Source: Candidatus Fredericiella danica
Lineage (GTDB): Bacteria > Chloroflexota > Anaerolineae > Caldilineales > Caldilineaceae
Length of the DNA stretch: 64,000 bases
Assembly: GCA_016713335.1 (NCBI GenBank)
Contig: JADJPH010000006.1
Coordinates: 62,001-126,000, forward strand
Reading direction: 5' to 3'
Shown: positions 29,392 to 38,366 of the stretch, piece after piece
How positions within the stretch are numbered: position 1 is the first letter of the stretch
How the letters are laid out: every line of letters starts with the position of its first letter
Notes under the pieces: model-generated
The model's database searches: none
Told to the model about the DNA's origin: nothing
The model's input: only the letters and a program-made list of their open reading frames with translations
Position numbers and translations under genes: made by a program

Positions 29392-31055
29392 CTACTGCAA
29401 TTTGATCTGCTGGCCGATCTGCAGCAGGGAATCCGGCTGGAGGCCATTGAGTTCAAGCAATTCTTGCCAATCCAGGTTGTTGTCGAGGGCGATCGTGATG
29501 ATGGTGTCGCCTTCCTGGACGGTGTAGAGCTTGGCGGTGGCCGGGGTGGTGGGTCGTGGTTGTGCCGGACGGAGTCGCCGCAGTAGACGGAATCGCCACG
29601 GTAGGCGGAGTCGATACGATGCGGTGGTTTGCCCTGGGATCGAGAGCACCTGACCGGCCTTCAAGGCGCCAGTCTCGGTGATGCCGTTGGCGGCAGCGAG
29701 GGCGGTGCGCGTCACGCCGTACTTGACGGCCAACCCGAAGAGGGTGTCGCCGGCCTGGACGGTGTGGGTGCTGGGCGTGGTAGTGGTGACAGGCGGCGCG
29801 GACACGGTGGACGGGCTGGACGCAGTCTGGTTCACGTCATCGACGCCGGGCAGGCGCAACACCTGGTCGATCTGGAGGATCGAGGCTTCGGTCAACCCAT
29901 TCGCCGCGGCGATCGCGGTCCAACTGAGCCCGTACTGGGCGCCGATGATGGAAAGGGTATCGCCCGCTTTGACGGTGTAGCTGGCGCCCCCGGCCGGAAC
30001 TGAAGCCAGGGTGGGCGTTGCACCCGAGGAAACGAGCGTGAAATCGCCGGTGTCAGCGCTGTCGGCGACGGGGTTGACGGCGACGGCCGGTTCAACGGTA
30101 GGCGAAGTGACAACCGGGGCGGTGGGTACGCCCGGGGCGGTGACGCAGTTGGCCGTGCCGGAATCTGTCCATGTCTGCCCTGGGATCGGCACAAACTCCC
30201 AGTCGTAGCTCCCCTCATGCAGCGTCATTTTGATCACGCCCCAGGTGTCGCTGTTGCGCACCTCGCTGTTGGGCTGGATGAATTCGAAACTACGCAGGGC
30301 GTCGCCGCCGGTGCCGACAACGAACTGCCGGATGCCGCGATCCGGGGCATATTGGCCGGCCGGATCCTGAGGCGAAAAGCGCTCGTAGTCATGATCGTGA
30401 CCCGAGAGCAGGACGTCCGCACCGTAGTCGTAGAGCGCCTGATAGAGACCCTGGCCGGCGCCGCTCAAATGATGACCGGAACTCCACCGCGGGCGGTGCC
30501 AGAAAGCCAACGTGCAGAGGGTGGGATTTGCGGCCAGGTCGGCACGCAGCCACTGTTCTTGCGGAGATCCGGCTTCGGTGGCGATTTCGCTGTTGAGCGC
30601 CACGATGTGCCAGGTGCCCACATTGAACGAATAGTAGCCGCCGCACTCCTTGCGACAGCCGGGATCCAGGGGGTGGCCACGTCGCCAAAATAGGAGAAGT
30701 ACCCGCTGGCGCCGCCGGTCAGGTACTCATGGTTGCCGGGCACCGGTTTGATCCGGTCGAGATGACGGCCCCAGGTTGGAGCATAGCACTCGTTGAATTC
30801 TTGAGGTGAGCCTGCCTCGTAGGCATTGTCGCCAACGCTCAAGATGGTGCCTGGCAGCGTGTCCAGGAGATAACCGGTCAAGTCGTCTTCCTGGCGATTG
30901 CATTTCGCGATATCGCCTGCAGCAATGATGACCGGATCCCCGCCCGCAGCCTGCTGTTGCGGTGCGGCGCGCAGGACCGCGGGCGTACTAAACACAAAGA
31001 AACCCACGATAAGAATCATGAGTGCAATGATAGAGCGATGTAAAACCCGATGCAC
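29392..31055 (-). CDS. Secreted metallophosphoesterase with three LysM domains (copy B, one frame break)
   Basis: The N-terminal signal peptide (IIALMILIVGFFVFSTPAVL) is followed by a calcineurin-like/purple-acid-type phosphoesterase domain with metal motifs AAGDIA, VGDNAY, PGNHEY and SGHDHDYERF. Then come a Thr/Pro/Ala linker and three LysM repeats (YTVKAGDTLSIIGAQYGL, HTVQAGDTLFGLAVKYGV, YTVQEGDTIITIALDNNL) that should bind peptidoglycan or related glycans. The frame is open 31055-30465 and 30621-29392. One base is missing at about 30670 where copy A has AGGGGTGTGGCC; restoring it gives FGDVATPLDPGCRKECGG. The linker before the third LysM is Arg-rich in this frame and may hide a compensated pair of indels. 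It probably acts on a phosphoester at the cell wall. Confidence 0.85.
29397..30780. repeat. High-identity tract shared with 26957-28320
   Basis: This is the second copy of the tandem tract. The two copies are in direct orientation and are separated by the PHAX-domain gene. Confidence 0.75.
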
Positions 31056-31165
31056 GCTTCCCCCCTGACGCTGCTGTACGTTCGTGCCGGTATTGTACTA
31101 CAGAACCGTACTATGTGCCTGTTTGCGGAACGATGAAGAGTATAGCGAGGTTCCCGATGCAAGTA

Positions 31166-31240
31166 CGTAAGGCGTATTGCGTATCAAGTTTTGCGTAGCA
31201 CGAGATACGAGATTCGAGATACGTGATACCGAGCGCTTAC
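31166..31240. repeat. TACGAGATACGAG-type repeat, copy 2
   Basis: GTACGTAAGGCGTATTGCGT and then CACGAGATACGAGATTCGAG belong to the same family as the elements at 8577 and 57575. The last 17 codons of the serine hydrolase gene (SARYHVSRISYLVLRKT) are encoded by this element. Confidence 0.65.
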
Positions 31241-32308
31241 TCGTGCCCTAAAGATTGCAGCGCCAATGTTCGCCCAGGTCTGCCACCACGAGAGGAAGCC
31301 CCTGAGCCCGCACATGACCCAGGCGATATTGGCGTCAGGGTCCGCCCAGGCAAGGCAGCCGCTTGAACCAGGATGGCCAAAGGATGACGGTGACGCGGTG
31401 GGTGGCGTCCAATGGGGCGCCTTGGCGCCACGCACCTCGACACCAAGCCCCCAATCGCAACGCTGCCACATGAGTGGCGGGAAGTAGCCGCCGGCCAGAT
31501 GGGTAGTCTGGCTGCTGGTGGCTTCCTGCAGGAGGACGGGGGAAATAAAACCGGTGGGGGCGCCGGAGAAGGCTCGAATCAGGCGCAGCGCGCCGTCAGC
31601 GGTTGTCACGAGACCGCCCCAGGGGAGTGCGAGACTGCGCCAAAAGGCGGAATTGACAGGCTCGACCGCCGTACCGGCATGTTCGCCAAAATCGCCGGCG
31701 ATTTTGGCAACGGGGCGCGGTGGCTCTCCGCCCAGATAACCTTCAATGCCCAACGGATCGAGCACCAGTTCTGACAGCGCTTCAGGAAAGGCCCGACCGC
31801 TGCGGCGCTCAACCACAATCGCCAACAAGCCAATGCCAACATTGCTGTAATGCACACGTGCCCCGACCGGGCGCGTCGGCGCCGTGTGCAGGCAAGCCTG
31901 TGCAAGCGCCGGCCAATCAAGACCGGGACCGTACGGTGCGAGTTTCGCAGCAAGGTCACCGGGCATGCCTGCTGAGTGGCTGAGCAACTCGCGGAGGGTG
32001 ACCGGATAGTGGGCGGCTCTGGCATCCGGTAACTGCCGAGCCAGGGTGTCGCTCAAGTCCAGCTTCCCCGCAGCGGCCAGCCGGAGGATTGCCAGTGTCG
32101 TTGCCAGCTTTGTGATCGATGCGACCGGGAGCAGCGTGTCGACCGATAACTGCCGTCCGTCGGCGTCCGCACCCTGCGTCAGAAACTCGGGAGGCCGGAT
32201 GCCACGAGCGACTGCGATCACGAACCCTGGCACGGCACTGCTGTTGGTTATCTCAGTCAAGATCGGGGATACACGCGCCTGCCAGGTGTCCGTCATCAGA
32301 AGATCCAT
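31184..32308 (-). CDS. Serine hydrolase, class C beta-lactamase/DD-peptidase fold
   Basis: This 374-residue protein has the serine-penicillin-recognising triad of motifs: S64-x-x-K67 in PVASITKLATT, Y154-S-N in RVHYSNVGIG, and a third-strand motif HPGSSG in SFGHPGSSGCLAW in place of KTG. No signal peptide is visible, so it may be a cytoplasmic esterase (EstB-like) instead of a cell-wall enzyme or a beta-lactamase. The first ATG (32308) lies three bases after the stop of the iron-sulfur gene; an in-frame ATG at 32296 is also possible. The C-terminal tail from about residue 358 is repeat-derived and probably not part of the fold. Confidence 0.85.
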   Translation of the reverse strand: MDLLMTDTWQARVSPILTEITNSSAVPGFVIAVARGIRPPEFLTQGADADGRQLSVDTLLPVASITKLATTLAILRLAAAGKLDLSDTLARQLPDARAAHYPVTLRELLSHSAGMPGDLAAKLAPYGPGLDWPALAQACLHTAPTRPVGARVHYSNVGIGLLAIVVERRSGRAFPEALSELVLDPLGIEGYLGGEPPRPVAKIAGDFGEHAGTAVEPVNSAFWRSLALPWGGLVTTADGALRLIRAFSGAPTGFISPVLLQEATSSQTTHLAGGYFPPLMWQRCDWGLGVEVRGAKAPHWTPPTASPSSFGHPGSSGCLAWADPDANIAWVMCGLRGFLSWWQTWANIGAAIFRARVSARYHVSRISYLVLRKT

Positions 32309-32311
32309 GCC

Positions 32312-33600
32312 TCAGTGTTCAAGAAACCCGGATTTGGTGGTTTCGAGTAGTTTGACCAGATAGCGACTTCGCAGTTGCTCGCTCGCCATTACCTGTTTGA
32401 CCGGTGGTAGACGGAGAATGCCGCCCAGCACTGCGGCCATCATGCGATGGCTTGCCAATGCCTGGTTGTCGAAGATCAAGTTCGGCAACATGCCCTGTTC
32501 GATTGCCATCAGGACGGTCTTGTGCACAGAATCCACCGGCGTAATGATGCGCTGTGGGCGTTCGTGCAGGGCAAGACCGCCGCGGGTGCAATGCTGCACA
32601 CAGACGCCGCAGCCCAGACAGAGCTCGGTGTTGACAAAAGCCTTCCGCAGCCTGGGGTGTGCAGGGTCATTCTGTGACACCAACGCCATCGCTTCAACGG
32701 GGCAGGCATCCACGCATTTTCCACAGCCATTGCAGACGCTCTCATCGACCTCAGGCAGGTAATTGGTGGTCTGCACGGCATGCGTAAACCCCAGCCGCCG
32801 CGCGGATCATCGCTTCGCAGCAACAGCCGCAACAATTGCAGATGAAATTTACCCCACGCTTGTGTTTTCACCGAACTGCACCAGACCCCGATCGCGCCTC
32901 CTGCAGTGGATCAAGACACTCATCGACGCCGACCGCGCCCGTAGCCGTGGCGGACCAGGGCTGCGCCGGTTATGTTGAACGTCATGCAGATATCCATGGG
33001 CGCGTCGCACGCACGCTCCATGTGCATCATCTTATGCCGGCAGTAGCAGATGCCAACGGCGCGCTGGCTTGCCGTACGTACGACTTCACTCGCCCGCTCA
33101 TAGTCGAGCACTGTCAATCCCAACTCAGCGCTGAGCGCATCTTCGTTGACAAAGGCTCGGCCCAGGCGCGTGTCGCTCATGAAGAGCGCCGTGATAAAGT
33201 CCTCTTCGACATTGAGATACTGGTAAAAGAGCTCGGCCAGCAGTTTCTGATCGACATCGCCGCGCAGCCGCATCATCGAGAACTCAAAGAAGCCGGCCAT
33301 CGGCGGAGGCAGGACATAGGAAGTCTCGCCGGCTGGGCTGATTGTGTCGAGTAGGATGGCCCGGTCCGCCAGTTCGTCCAAAACTTTCTGGGCGGCAGCC
33401 GGTTGCATCTTCCAGGCTTTTGCGGCGCGGGCCGCAGTGAACGGTCTGATTGGGAGCAGCGCAACCAACTCTGCTTCTTTCTCGCTGAAGAGCAGTTTGA
33501 GAATGGCGTACAGCGTGTCAGATGGGGGCGCCCCCTGGGGCAAGCGATTCAACCGATCGACGAGTGATTCATAACCAGATCGTAGCGTATGATGAGCCAT
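32312..33600 (-). CDS. Iron-sulfur (2x[4Fe-4S]) ferredoxin-domain protein with N-terminal helical domain (four frame breaks)
   Basis: Read as one gene this is about 425 residues. The N-terminal region (33600 to about 32940) has VLPPPMAGFFEF, VDQKLLAELFYQYLNVEEDF, LDYERASEVVRTA and the Cys-His segment GICYCRHKMMH, then CDAPMDICMTFN. The middle is split by small indels near 32935, 32890, 32853 and 32797, which hide GLVQFGEN, VNFICNCCGCCCEAM and LGFTHA. The C-terminal part (32776-32312) holds two 4Fe-4S motifs: CNGCGKCVDACP and CLGCGVCVQHC. This architecture is a known uncharacterised family of cytoplasmic iron-sulfur proteins, probably an electron-transfer component. The start at 33600 follows GGAGGG. 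Four indels in 160 bases could be errors or decay. Confidence 0.78.
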
Positions 33601-33685
33601 GTCTCCCTCCTGGATGTTTTGCGTGGAACGTGCGCGGATGATAGCTCGCGCGGACGCTGCGGGGTCGTCAAGAGGGAATAAAGCA

Positions 33686-33715
33686 AAAACCTTCACCTGA
33701 TTCGGTGAAGGTTTT
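33686..33715 (-). terminator. Rho-independent terminator of tRNA-Asn
   Basis: On the minus strand AAAACCTTCACC pairs with GGTGAAGGTTTT (12 bp) around a six-base loop, followed by TTGCTTTATT. It lies about 25 bases after the tRNA 3' end, so tRNA-Asn forms its own transcription unit. Confidence 0.85.
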
Positions 33716-33738
33716 CTCGCCACATCGCTGTGGTTGTG

Positions 33739-33811
<73 letters not shown>

Positions 33812-33817
33812 CTACTA

Positions 33818-33863
33818 CCGGCACGCAAGCGTGGAGTATAGGCGAATGCGTGCCGGCTGTCAA
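33818..33863 (-). promoter_or_regulatory. tRNA-Asn promoter with a 10-bp inverted repeat around the -10 box
   Basis: On the minus strand a perfect TTGACA (33863-33858) is spaced 17 bases from TATACT (33840-33835), giving a start near 33828 and a leader of about 17 bases. A perfect inverted repeat, CCGGCACGCA (33818-33827) and TGCGTGCCGG (33847-33856), is centred on the -10 box. A hairpin or operator over the promoter is therefore possible. Confidence 0.85.
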
Positions 33864-33878
33864 ATTTACGACCCCAAA

Positions 33879-34315
33879 TTAGAGCTTCAAAACATGGGTG
33901 TCGAAAAGCTTGTCGTGCCAGGCTTCCTTGTTGCGGTCGAATGCGGCCCAGATGAAGCCGAGCCCGAAGACAAGACCGCTGATCCAGTAACCGATGGTGC
34001 CGCGGAAACCCGCGCGCCAGAAGCCGAGTGGTGCACCGTCACGCCGCATCACTTTGATGCCCAGGAACTTCATGCCGTACGACTGCCCACCCCGGCTCCA
34101 AAGCCATCCAAAATAAAAAAACTGAAAGAAAAGCAGGATGAACGCCGTGAAAAAGACCAGCGCACCGCCAATCCAGGCGATGATGGGGATGCCGGTCGCG
34201 GCAATCGTCCCAAATATCGGCACGAGCAGCCATGAAATCAACGTAGCCAGCACCACCAACCGATGTTGTCTATCAGGAATGCCCAAAAACGTGTCAGAAA
34301 TTTAGCAAGAGTCAT
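33879..34315 (-). CDS. RDD family membrane protein (one frame break)
   Basis: About 145 residues with three membrane helices. From the ATG at 34315 the frame reads TLAKFLTRFWAFLIDNI, containing the Arg and Asp that give the RDD family its name, and then breaks near 34255-34262. The downstream frame (34286-33879) continues LVVLATLISWLLVPIFG, IIAWIGGALVFFTAFILLFF and GLVFGLGFIWAAFDRNKEAW, with GQSYGMKFLGIKVM typical of the RDD loop. A one-base correction joins the two parts. RDD proteins are membrane proteins of mostly unknown function, some involved in ion exchange. It lies between rpoD and tRNA-Asn on the same strand. Confidence 0.8.
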
Positions 34316-34393
34316 TGTTTACACCTGTTCTTTGCGTTGTGTTTGCGTATTGAGATGGCGTCTCGCTCAGGGAGCGCCGCCATTGCCAACCGA

Positions 34394-35722
34394 TTACCCC
34401 AGGTAGTCGCGCAGCTTTCGGCTGCGGAGGGGATGTCTGAGTTTACGCAGCGCCTTCGCCTCGATTTGGCGGACGCGCTCACGCGTGACATTGAATTCCT
34501 TGCCCACATCCTCGAGCGTGCGGGTGACGCCGTCTTCAAGCCCAAACCGCATGATCAGCACGCGGCGCTCGCGCTCGCTCAACCCATCCAGAATCTCTTC
34601 CATTTGTTCCTTCAGCAGCCGCCGGCTGGCGGAGTCGACGGGACCGGGAAGGCTGTCGTCTTCGATAAAGTCGCCGAGATAGGAATTCTCCTCAGTGCCG
34701 ACAGGTGTTTCCAGGCTGAGTGGTTCCTGGCTCAGGCGCTGGATCTTGCGCACCTTCGCCGATGCGCGTTCCAGGCGTCGATTCAGATCGGGGTCCATGC
34801 GCCCGTTGCGTCCCCAGACGGCGCGCACCGCCTTCGTGTCGACCTCTTCCAAGAACTCCATCTCGAGCGCGATTTCTTCGAAGGTGGGTTCACGGCCGAG
34901 TTCCTGTTGGAGCCGGCGCTGGACACGCGCCTGGCGATTGATGGTCTCGACCATGTGAACAGGGATGCGGATCTTGCGTGCCTGATCAGCGATCGCACGG
35001 CTGATCGCCTGCCGGATCCACCAGGTGGCGTAGGTGCTGAACTTGAAGCCCAGCGTATGATCGAATTTATCGACGGCGCGGAGCAGACCGAGGTTGCCCT
35101 CTTGAATCAAATCAAGGAAATTCAGCCCGCGGCCGATGTAGCGCTTGGCAACGCTAACGACCAGCCTCAGGTTGCTCTGGGCCAACTGGTTGTGTGCCAT
35201 ACGACCCTGCTGCGTCGTCAACTCCAGGACATCCTTGCGATCCAGTTCTTCGTCGGTCAGTTCGTCGTCGACTCTGCCGGCGAAGCTCGCAAGTTCTACG
35301 TCTGCCTTGACGCCATCTTCGATCTTTTGCGCCAGTTCCAACTCTTCGTCGGCACTCAGCAGTGGATGGCGGCCGATGTCGCGCAGATACATACGGACGG
35401 GGTCCAGGCTTTGGCCGACCTCCTGGATATCGGCGATCAGCTCTTCGATCGGGACATATTTCTCTTGCTCGATCTCTTCTTCGAGTTTGGTGTCGCGCTC
35501 AATCCGAGGAATTGGCGCAGCATCTTCTTCCTCAGTGGCCGTTTCTTCGCCAGGGAGGTCTGCGAGGAGATCTTCCTCCTCTACTTGGGGTGACTCGCCC
35601 AAGTGAATATATTCGTCCAGTTCGCTATCGCTGCTGCCACGACGGGGCAGGGGTGCGATCGCCTCCAGGTCGTCGTCTTCGGGTTCATCGTCTGGAGCGG
35701 GCATCTGGCGTGGATTGACCAT
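34394..35722 (-). CDS. rpoD: RNA polymerase primary sigma factor (sigma-70/SigA)
   Basis: This 442-residue sigma factor directs RNA polymerase to housekeeping promoters. An acidic N-terminal extension (about 1-100) replaces a classical region 1.1. Region 1.2 is DPVRMYLRDIGRHPLLSADE. Region 2 has NLRLVVSVAKRYIGRGLNFL, DLIQEGNLGLLRAVDKFDH and the -10 recognition helix FKFSTYATWWIRQAISRAIA. Region 3 and region 4 follow, with the -35 helix-turn-helix RTLEDVGKEFNVTRERVRQI near the C-terminus, ending SRKLRDYLG. A ribosome site (AGAGGA) precedes the ATG. It lies 39 bases downstream of dnaG, the classic dnaG-rpoD macromolecular-synthesis arrangement. Confidence 0.97.
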   Translation of the reverse strand: MVNPRQMPAPDDEPEDDDLEAIAPLPRRGSSDSELDEYIHLGESPQVEEEDLLADLPGEETATEEEDAAPIPRIERDTKLEEEIEQEKYVPIEELIADIQEVGQSLDPVRMYLRDIGRHPLLSADEELELAQKIEDGVKADVELASFAGRVDDELTDEELDRKDVLELTTQQGRMAHNQLAQSNLRLVVSVAKRYIGRGLNFLDLIQEGNLGLLRAVDKFDHTLGFKFSTYATWWIRQAISRAIADQARKIRIPVHMVETINRQARVQRRLQQELGREPTFEEIALEMEFLEEVDTKAVRAVWGRNGRMDPDLNRRLERASAKVRKIQRLSQEPLSLETPVGTEENSYLGDFIEDDSLPGPVDSASRRLLKEQMEEILDGLSERERRVLIMRFGLEDGVTRTLEDVGKEFNVTRERVRQIEAKALRKLRHPLRSRKLRDYLG

Positions 35723-35761
35723 TCAAAATCCTCTGAGTATCGCTCGTGTGGAAGCACGCGG

Positions 35762-37786
35762 TCAATAGAGCTTCAAACCACCTTCGGCACGATTGCGGCG
35801 TGATAACTCTTGCGGCAACCTACCCATCACCTGTTGGAGATGAGAAAGTTCACGTAAATACTGATTGCTCACCTTGAACATACTGCGAGCCGCATCTTGT
35901 TCACCCGCGCGCTCCATTTCGAGCAGGAGAAACTTGATCTGCGATGTATCTTGTTTCAAGTGTTCGATGCGCATGCGCACCAAAACTTTGATGGCATCCT
36001 CCCGCAAATGCGGCAGGCTGCTGTGCGGCGACCGCATCGCATAGGTCGTCAGGTCGGCCAGCCTACCATGCAGGGAGGGCGGCAGGGATTCCTGGAAAAG
36101 CTCCAGGTCCCACGGTTCGTCGCTGCTCAAGTAACGTTTCAATGCTAGAAATATCTCACGATTTTCAAGGTTTCGCCAATCGTCGCCACTCAGTGCGGAT
36201 AGTTCCAACCTTTCAGTGACACCCGCTAACCAGACGAGCAGGCCATCGTCACTGATCAGGTTTGCCAGCAAGTGATCTTCGTGCTCGAAGCGACCCGGTT
36301 GCCGTGGCGTTGTGGCGGCGGCGGCCTCCCTGGCGCGTACGGGCGAATCAGACGGCCGCTCTTCGCCAGGCAACGCTTCCGCGTCGTCGGTGCTCGCGCG
36401 CTCAACTCGTCCTTGTTGTTGGCGGCGTTCAAGCTCGGCACGCTGGGTCTTACTTGCCGCCGCTACCCGACCAGCGATGGTGGTTTCATCCACCTGCACC
36501 AACCGGCTGAGACGCTGAATGTAGTGCTGGCGCTCAATTTCATCGCCCAGTTCGGCAATGAGGGGCGACAGCTCCGCAACCACCTGGCCTTTGCCGCGGG
36601 CGCTGTTCAGGTCGCTCTGCCCGGCAACCACGTCGAAGTAAAAGTCGACCAGCGGCTTTGCGGCGTCAACTGCGGCATGCCACGCGGCCGGATCCTGGCG
36701 AATGACGTCGTCAGGGTCCTTACCGATCGGCATGCGCGAGATCGTCAGATTGGCGCCCAACCGCTCCTCGATCTGCACCCCCGTGGGCGTGACGACAGGC
36801 TTCCGGACACGGACCAGGGACTGCCGGGCCTGATTCAGACCGCGCAACGTGGCTTGCTGGCCCGCAGTGTCGGCGTCAAGCGCCAACACAAAGTTATCCG
36901 TATAGTGCTGCAACTGGCGCAATTGTTCTGGCGTCAGCGCCGTGCCCATACAGGCGATCACATTAGCGAAGCCATATTGGTGCGCCGCAATGACATCCAT
37001 GTATCCTTCGACGATCACGACTTGATCTCGTTCACGAATGGCACGACTGGCCAGATCGAGCCCATAGATGACGTGCGACTTGTGAAAAACCGGCGTTTCC
37101 GATGTGTTCAGATATTTGGGTAAGCCATCATCCAACACACGTCCGCCAAAACCGATCACCCTGCCCTGCCGGTCGCGGATGGGAAAAATCACACGATTGC
37201 GGAACATGTCAAAGACGCTGTTCCGTTCGTCATTACGCTTGATCAGCCCCGCTTCGAGCAAAAGCTCAATGGCAAACCCACGTTCGAGCAGATAATCGCG
37301 CAGATGATTCCAGCCATCGAGCGCAAAGCCGAGGCGGAAGAGTTGCTGCGTTGGTGCATCGATCTGGCGGCGTTCCAGATAGCGCCGCGCCGGTTCTGCC
37401 GCGGCATGGTTGTGCAGAATATGCTCGAAATAGGTTGCCGCTGCGTCGTTGGCGGCATAAATGCGCGCTCGCTGTTGGCCATCACGCTCTTCTTCTCGCG
37501 GCGTCAGTTCGATTCCAGCTTCTTTCGCTAGCAGTTCGACTGCTTCGCGAAAGTCCAGATTCTCCTTGCGCATGACAAAGGTGATGACGTCGCCGCCCGT
37601 AGCGCATGCGCCAAAGCAATGCCATGTGCCGGTATGTGGAAATACGACGAAACTCGGCGTTCGTTCGTTGTGGAAAGGGCAATTGCCCTTATAGATGCTG
37701 CCGGCTCGCTTCAGCGGTGTATAACGTGAAACGACGTCGACGATGTCGACGCGCTGCTTAATCTCGTCGGTGACATTGCCGGCCAT
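35762..37786 (-). CDS. dnaG: DNA primase
   Basis: This 674-residue primase makes RNA primers at the replication fork. The N-terminal zinc-binding domain has CPFHNERTPSFVVFP followed by WHCFGACATGG, so the last two Cys are spaced C-x3-C with one residue more than the usual C-x2-C. The catalytic core follows (FRNRVIFPIRDRQGRVIGFG), with TOPRIM motifs VVIVEGYMDVIAAHQ and LALDADTAGQ. The C-terminal helicase-binding domain spans about residues 480-674. No frame break is present. It precedes rpoD by 39 bases on the same strand and presumably shares its transcript. Confidence 0.97.
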   Translation of the reverse strand: MAGNVTDEIKQRVDIVDVVSRYTPLKRAGSIYKGNCPFHNERTPSFVVFPHTGTWHCFGACATGGDVITFVMRKENLDFREAVELLAKEAGIELTPREEERDGQQRARIYAANDAAATYFEHILHNHAAAEPARRYLERRQIDAPTQQLFRLGFALDGWNHLRDYLLERGFAIELLLEAGLIKRNDERNSVFDMFRNRVIFPIRDRQGRVIGFGGRVLDDGLPKYLNTSETPVFHKSHVIYGLDLASRAIRERDQVVIVEGYMDVIAAHQYGFANVIACMGTALTPEQLRQLQHYTDNFVLALDADTAGQQATLRGLNQARQSLVRVRKPVVTPTGVQIEERLGANLTISRMPIGKDPDDVIRQDPAAWHAAVDAAKPLVDFYFDVVAGQSDLNSARGKGQVVAELSPLIAELGDEIERQHYIQRLSRLVQVDETTIAGRVAAASKTQRAELERRQQQGRVERASTDDAEALPGEERPSDSPVRAREAAAATTPRQPGRFEHEDHLLANLISDDGLLVWLAGVTERLELSALSGDDWRNLENREIFLALKRYLSSDEPWDLELFQESLPPSLHGRLADLTTYAMRSPHSSLPHLREDAIKVLVRMRIEHLKQDTSQIKFLLLEMERAGEQDAARSMFKVSNQYLRELSHLQQVMGRLPQELSRRNRAEGGLKLY

Positions 37787-37882
37787 GCTGTCTGCGCTCT
37801 CCGATGCAACGGCCCGCGCTTAGCCTGCGCTCGAATGGGCATTATAACGTTTGTTCTAGGGAGTGTCAAAGCAAATCAAAGT

Positions 37883-38290
37883 TCAGCCCGCACCGGTGAG
37901 ACCATGCTTGCGGGCTACAGCCGGGTAGATTCGTTCAGCTTCCTGAAACACCTCCCCCAGTTTCATCGCCTTTAGCAAGTTGCCTGATGTGCGGATACGT
38001 CCGGTGTAAAACGCCTTGTGTGTGCTCTCACGGCCCAGCCAGATTTCGTGAAGCAAATCGGCGGGCAGTTCGATTTCGAGATTAGCCGCGCCCGGCGTTG
38101 GCCCAAAGAAGACCTGGAGTGGTGGCTGCCGACCATCCAGCAAGATTTCCGCACGGGGCTCGGACGTGCGCATCCGGATGACCAGATTGCTGCGTGCAAA
38201 GGTCGTCGTATGCTGGGGATGTGCCGCAATATAGTCAAAAACATCGCGCATCACGCGATAGAATTGTTCGTCGTTCTTGAATACAGCCAT
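37883..38290 (-). CDS. SCP2 sterol-binding domain protein
   Basis: This 135-residue single-domain protein has the SCP2-like lipid-binding fold: an N-terminal helix, strands (LVIRMRTSEPRAEILLDGR, LEIELPADLLHEIWLGRE) and a C-terminal helix pair (TSGNLLKAMKLGEVFQEAER). The STHKAFYTGRI segment matches the conserved region before the last helix. The start at 38290 (MAVFKND) is preferred to 38329 because the longer version adds a basic tail. It would bind a hydrophobic ligand in the cytoplasm. It lies between the glycosyltransferase and dnaG on the same strand. Confidence 0.82.
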   Translation of the reverse strand: MAVFKNDEQFYRVMRDVFDYIAAHPQHTTTFARSNLVIRMRTSEPRAEILLDGRQPPLQVFFGPTPGAANLEIELPADLLHEIWLGRESTHKAFYTGRIRTSGNLLKAMKLGEVFQEAERIYPAVARKHGLTGAG

Positions 38291-38366
38291 GTTGTTTGCC
38301 GGTCTCTGCGCTCCTCGGCGCACGCTCAAATCTCGTCACTCAAACAGCGCTTACAACTGCCGCGTT

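Noticed and set aside
31184..32308. True beta-lactamase (antibiotic resistance)
   Set aside because: The class C fold is shared with esterases and peptidases. There is no signal peptide and the third motif is not KTG, so a resistance call is not supported.
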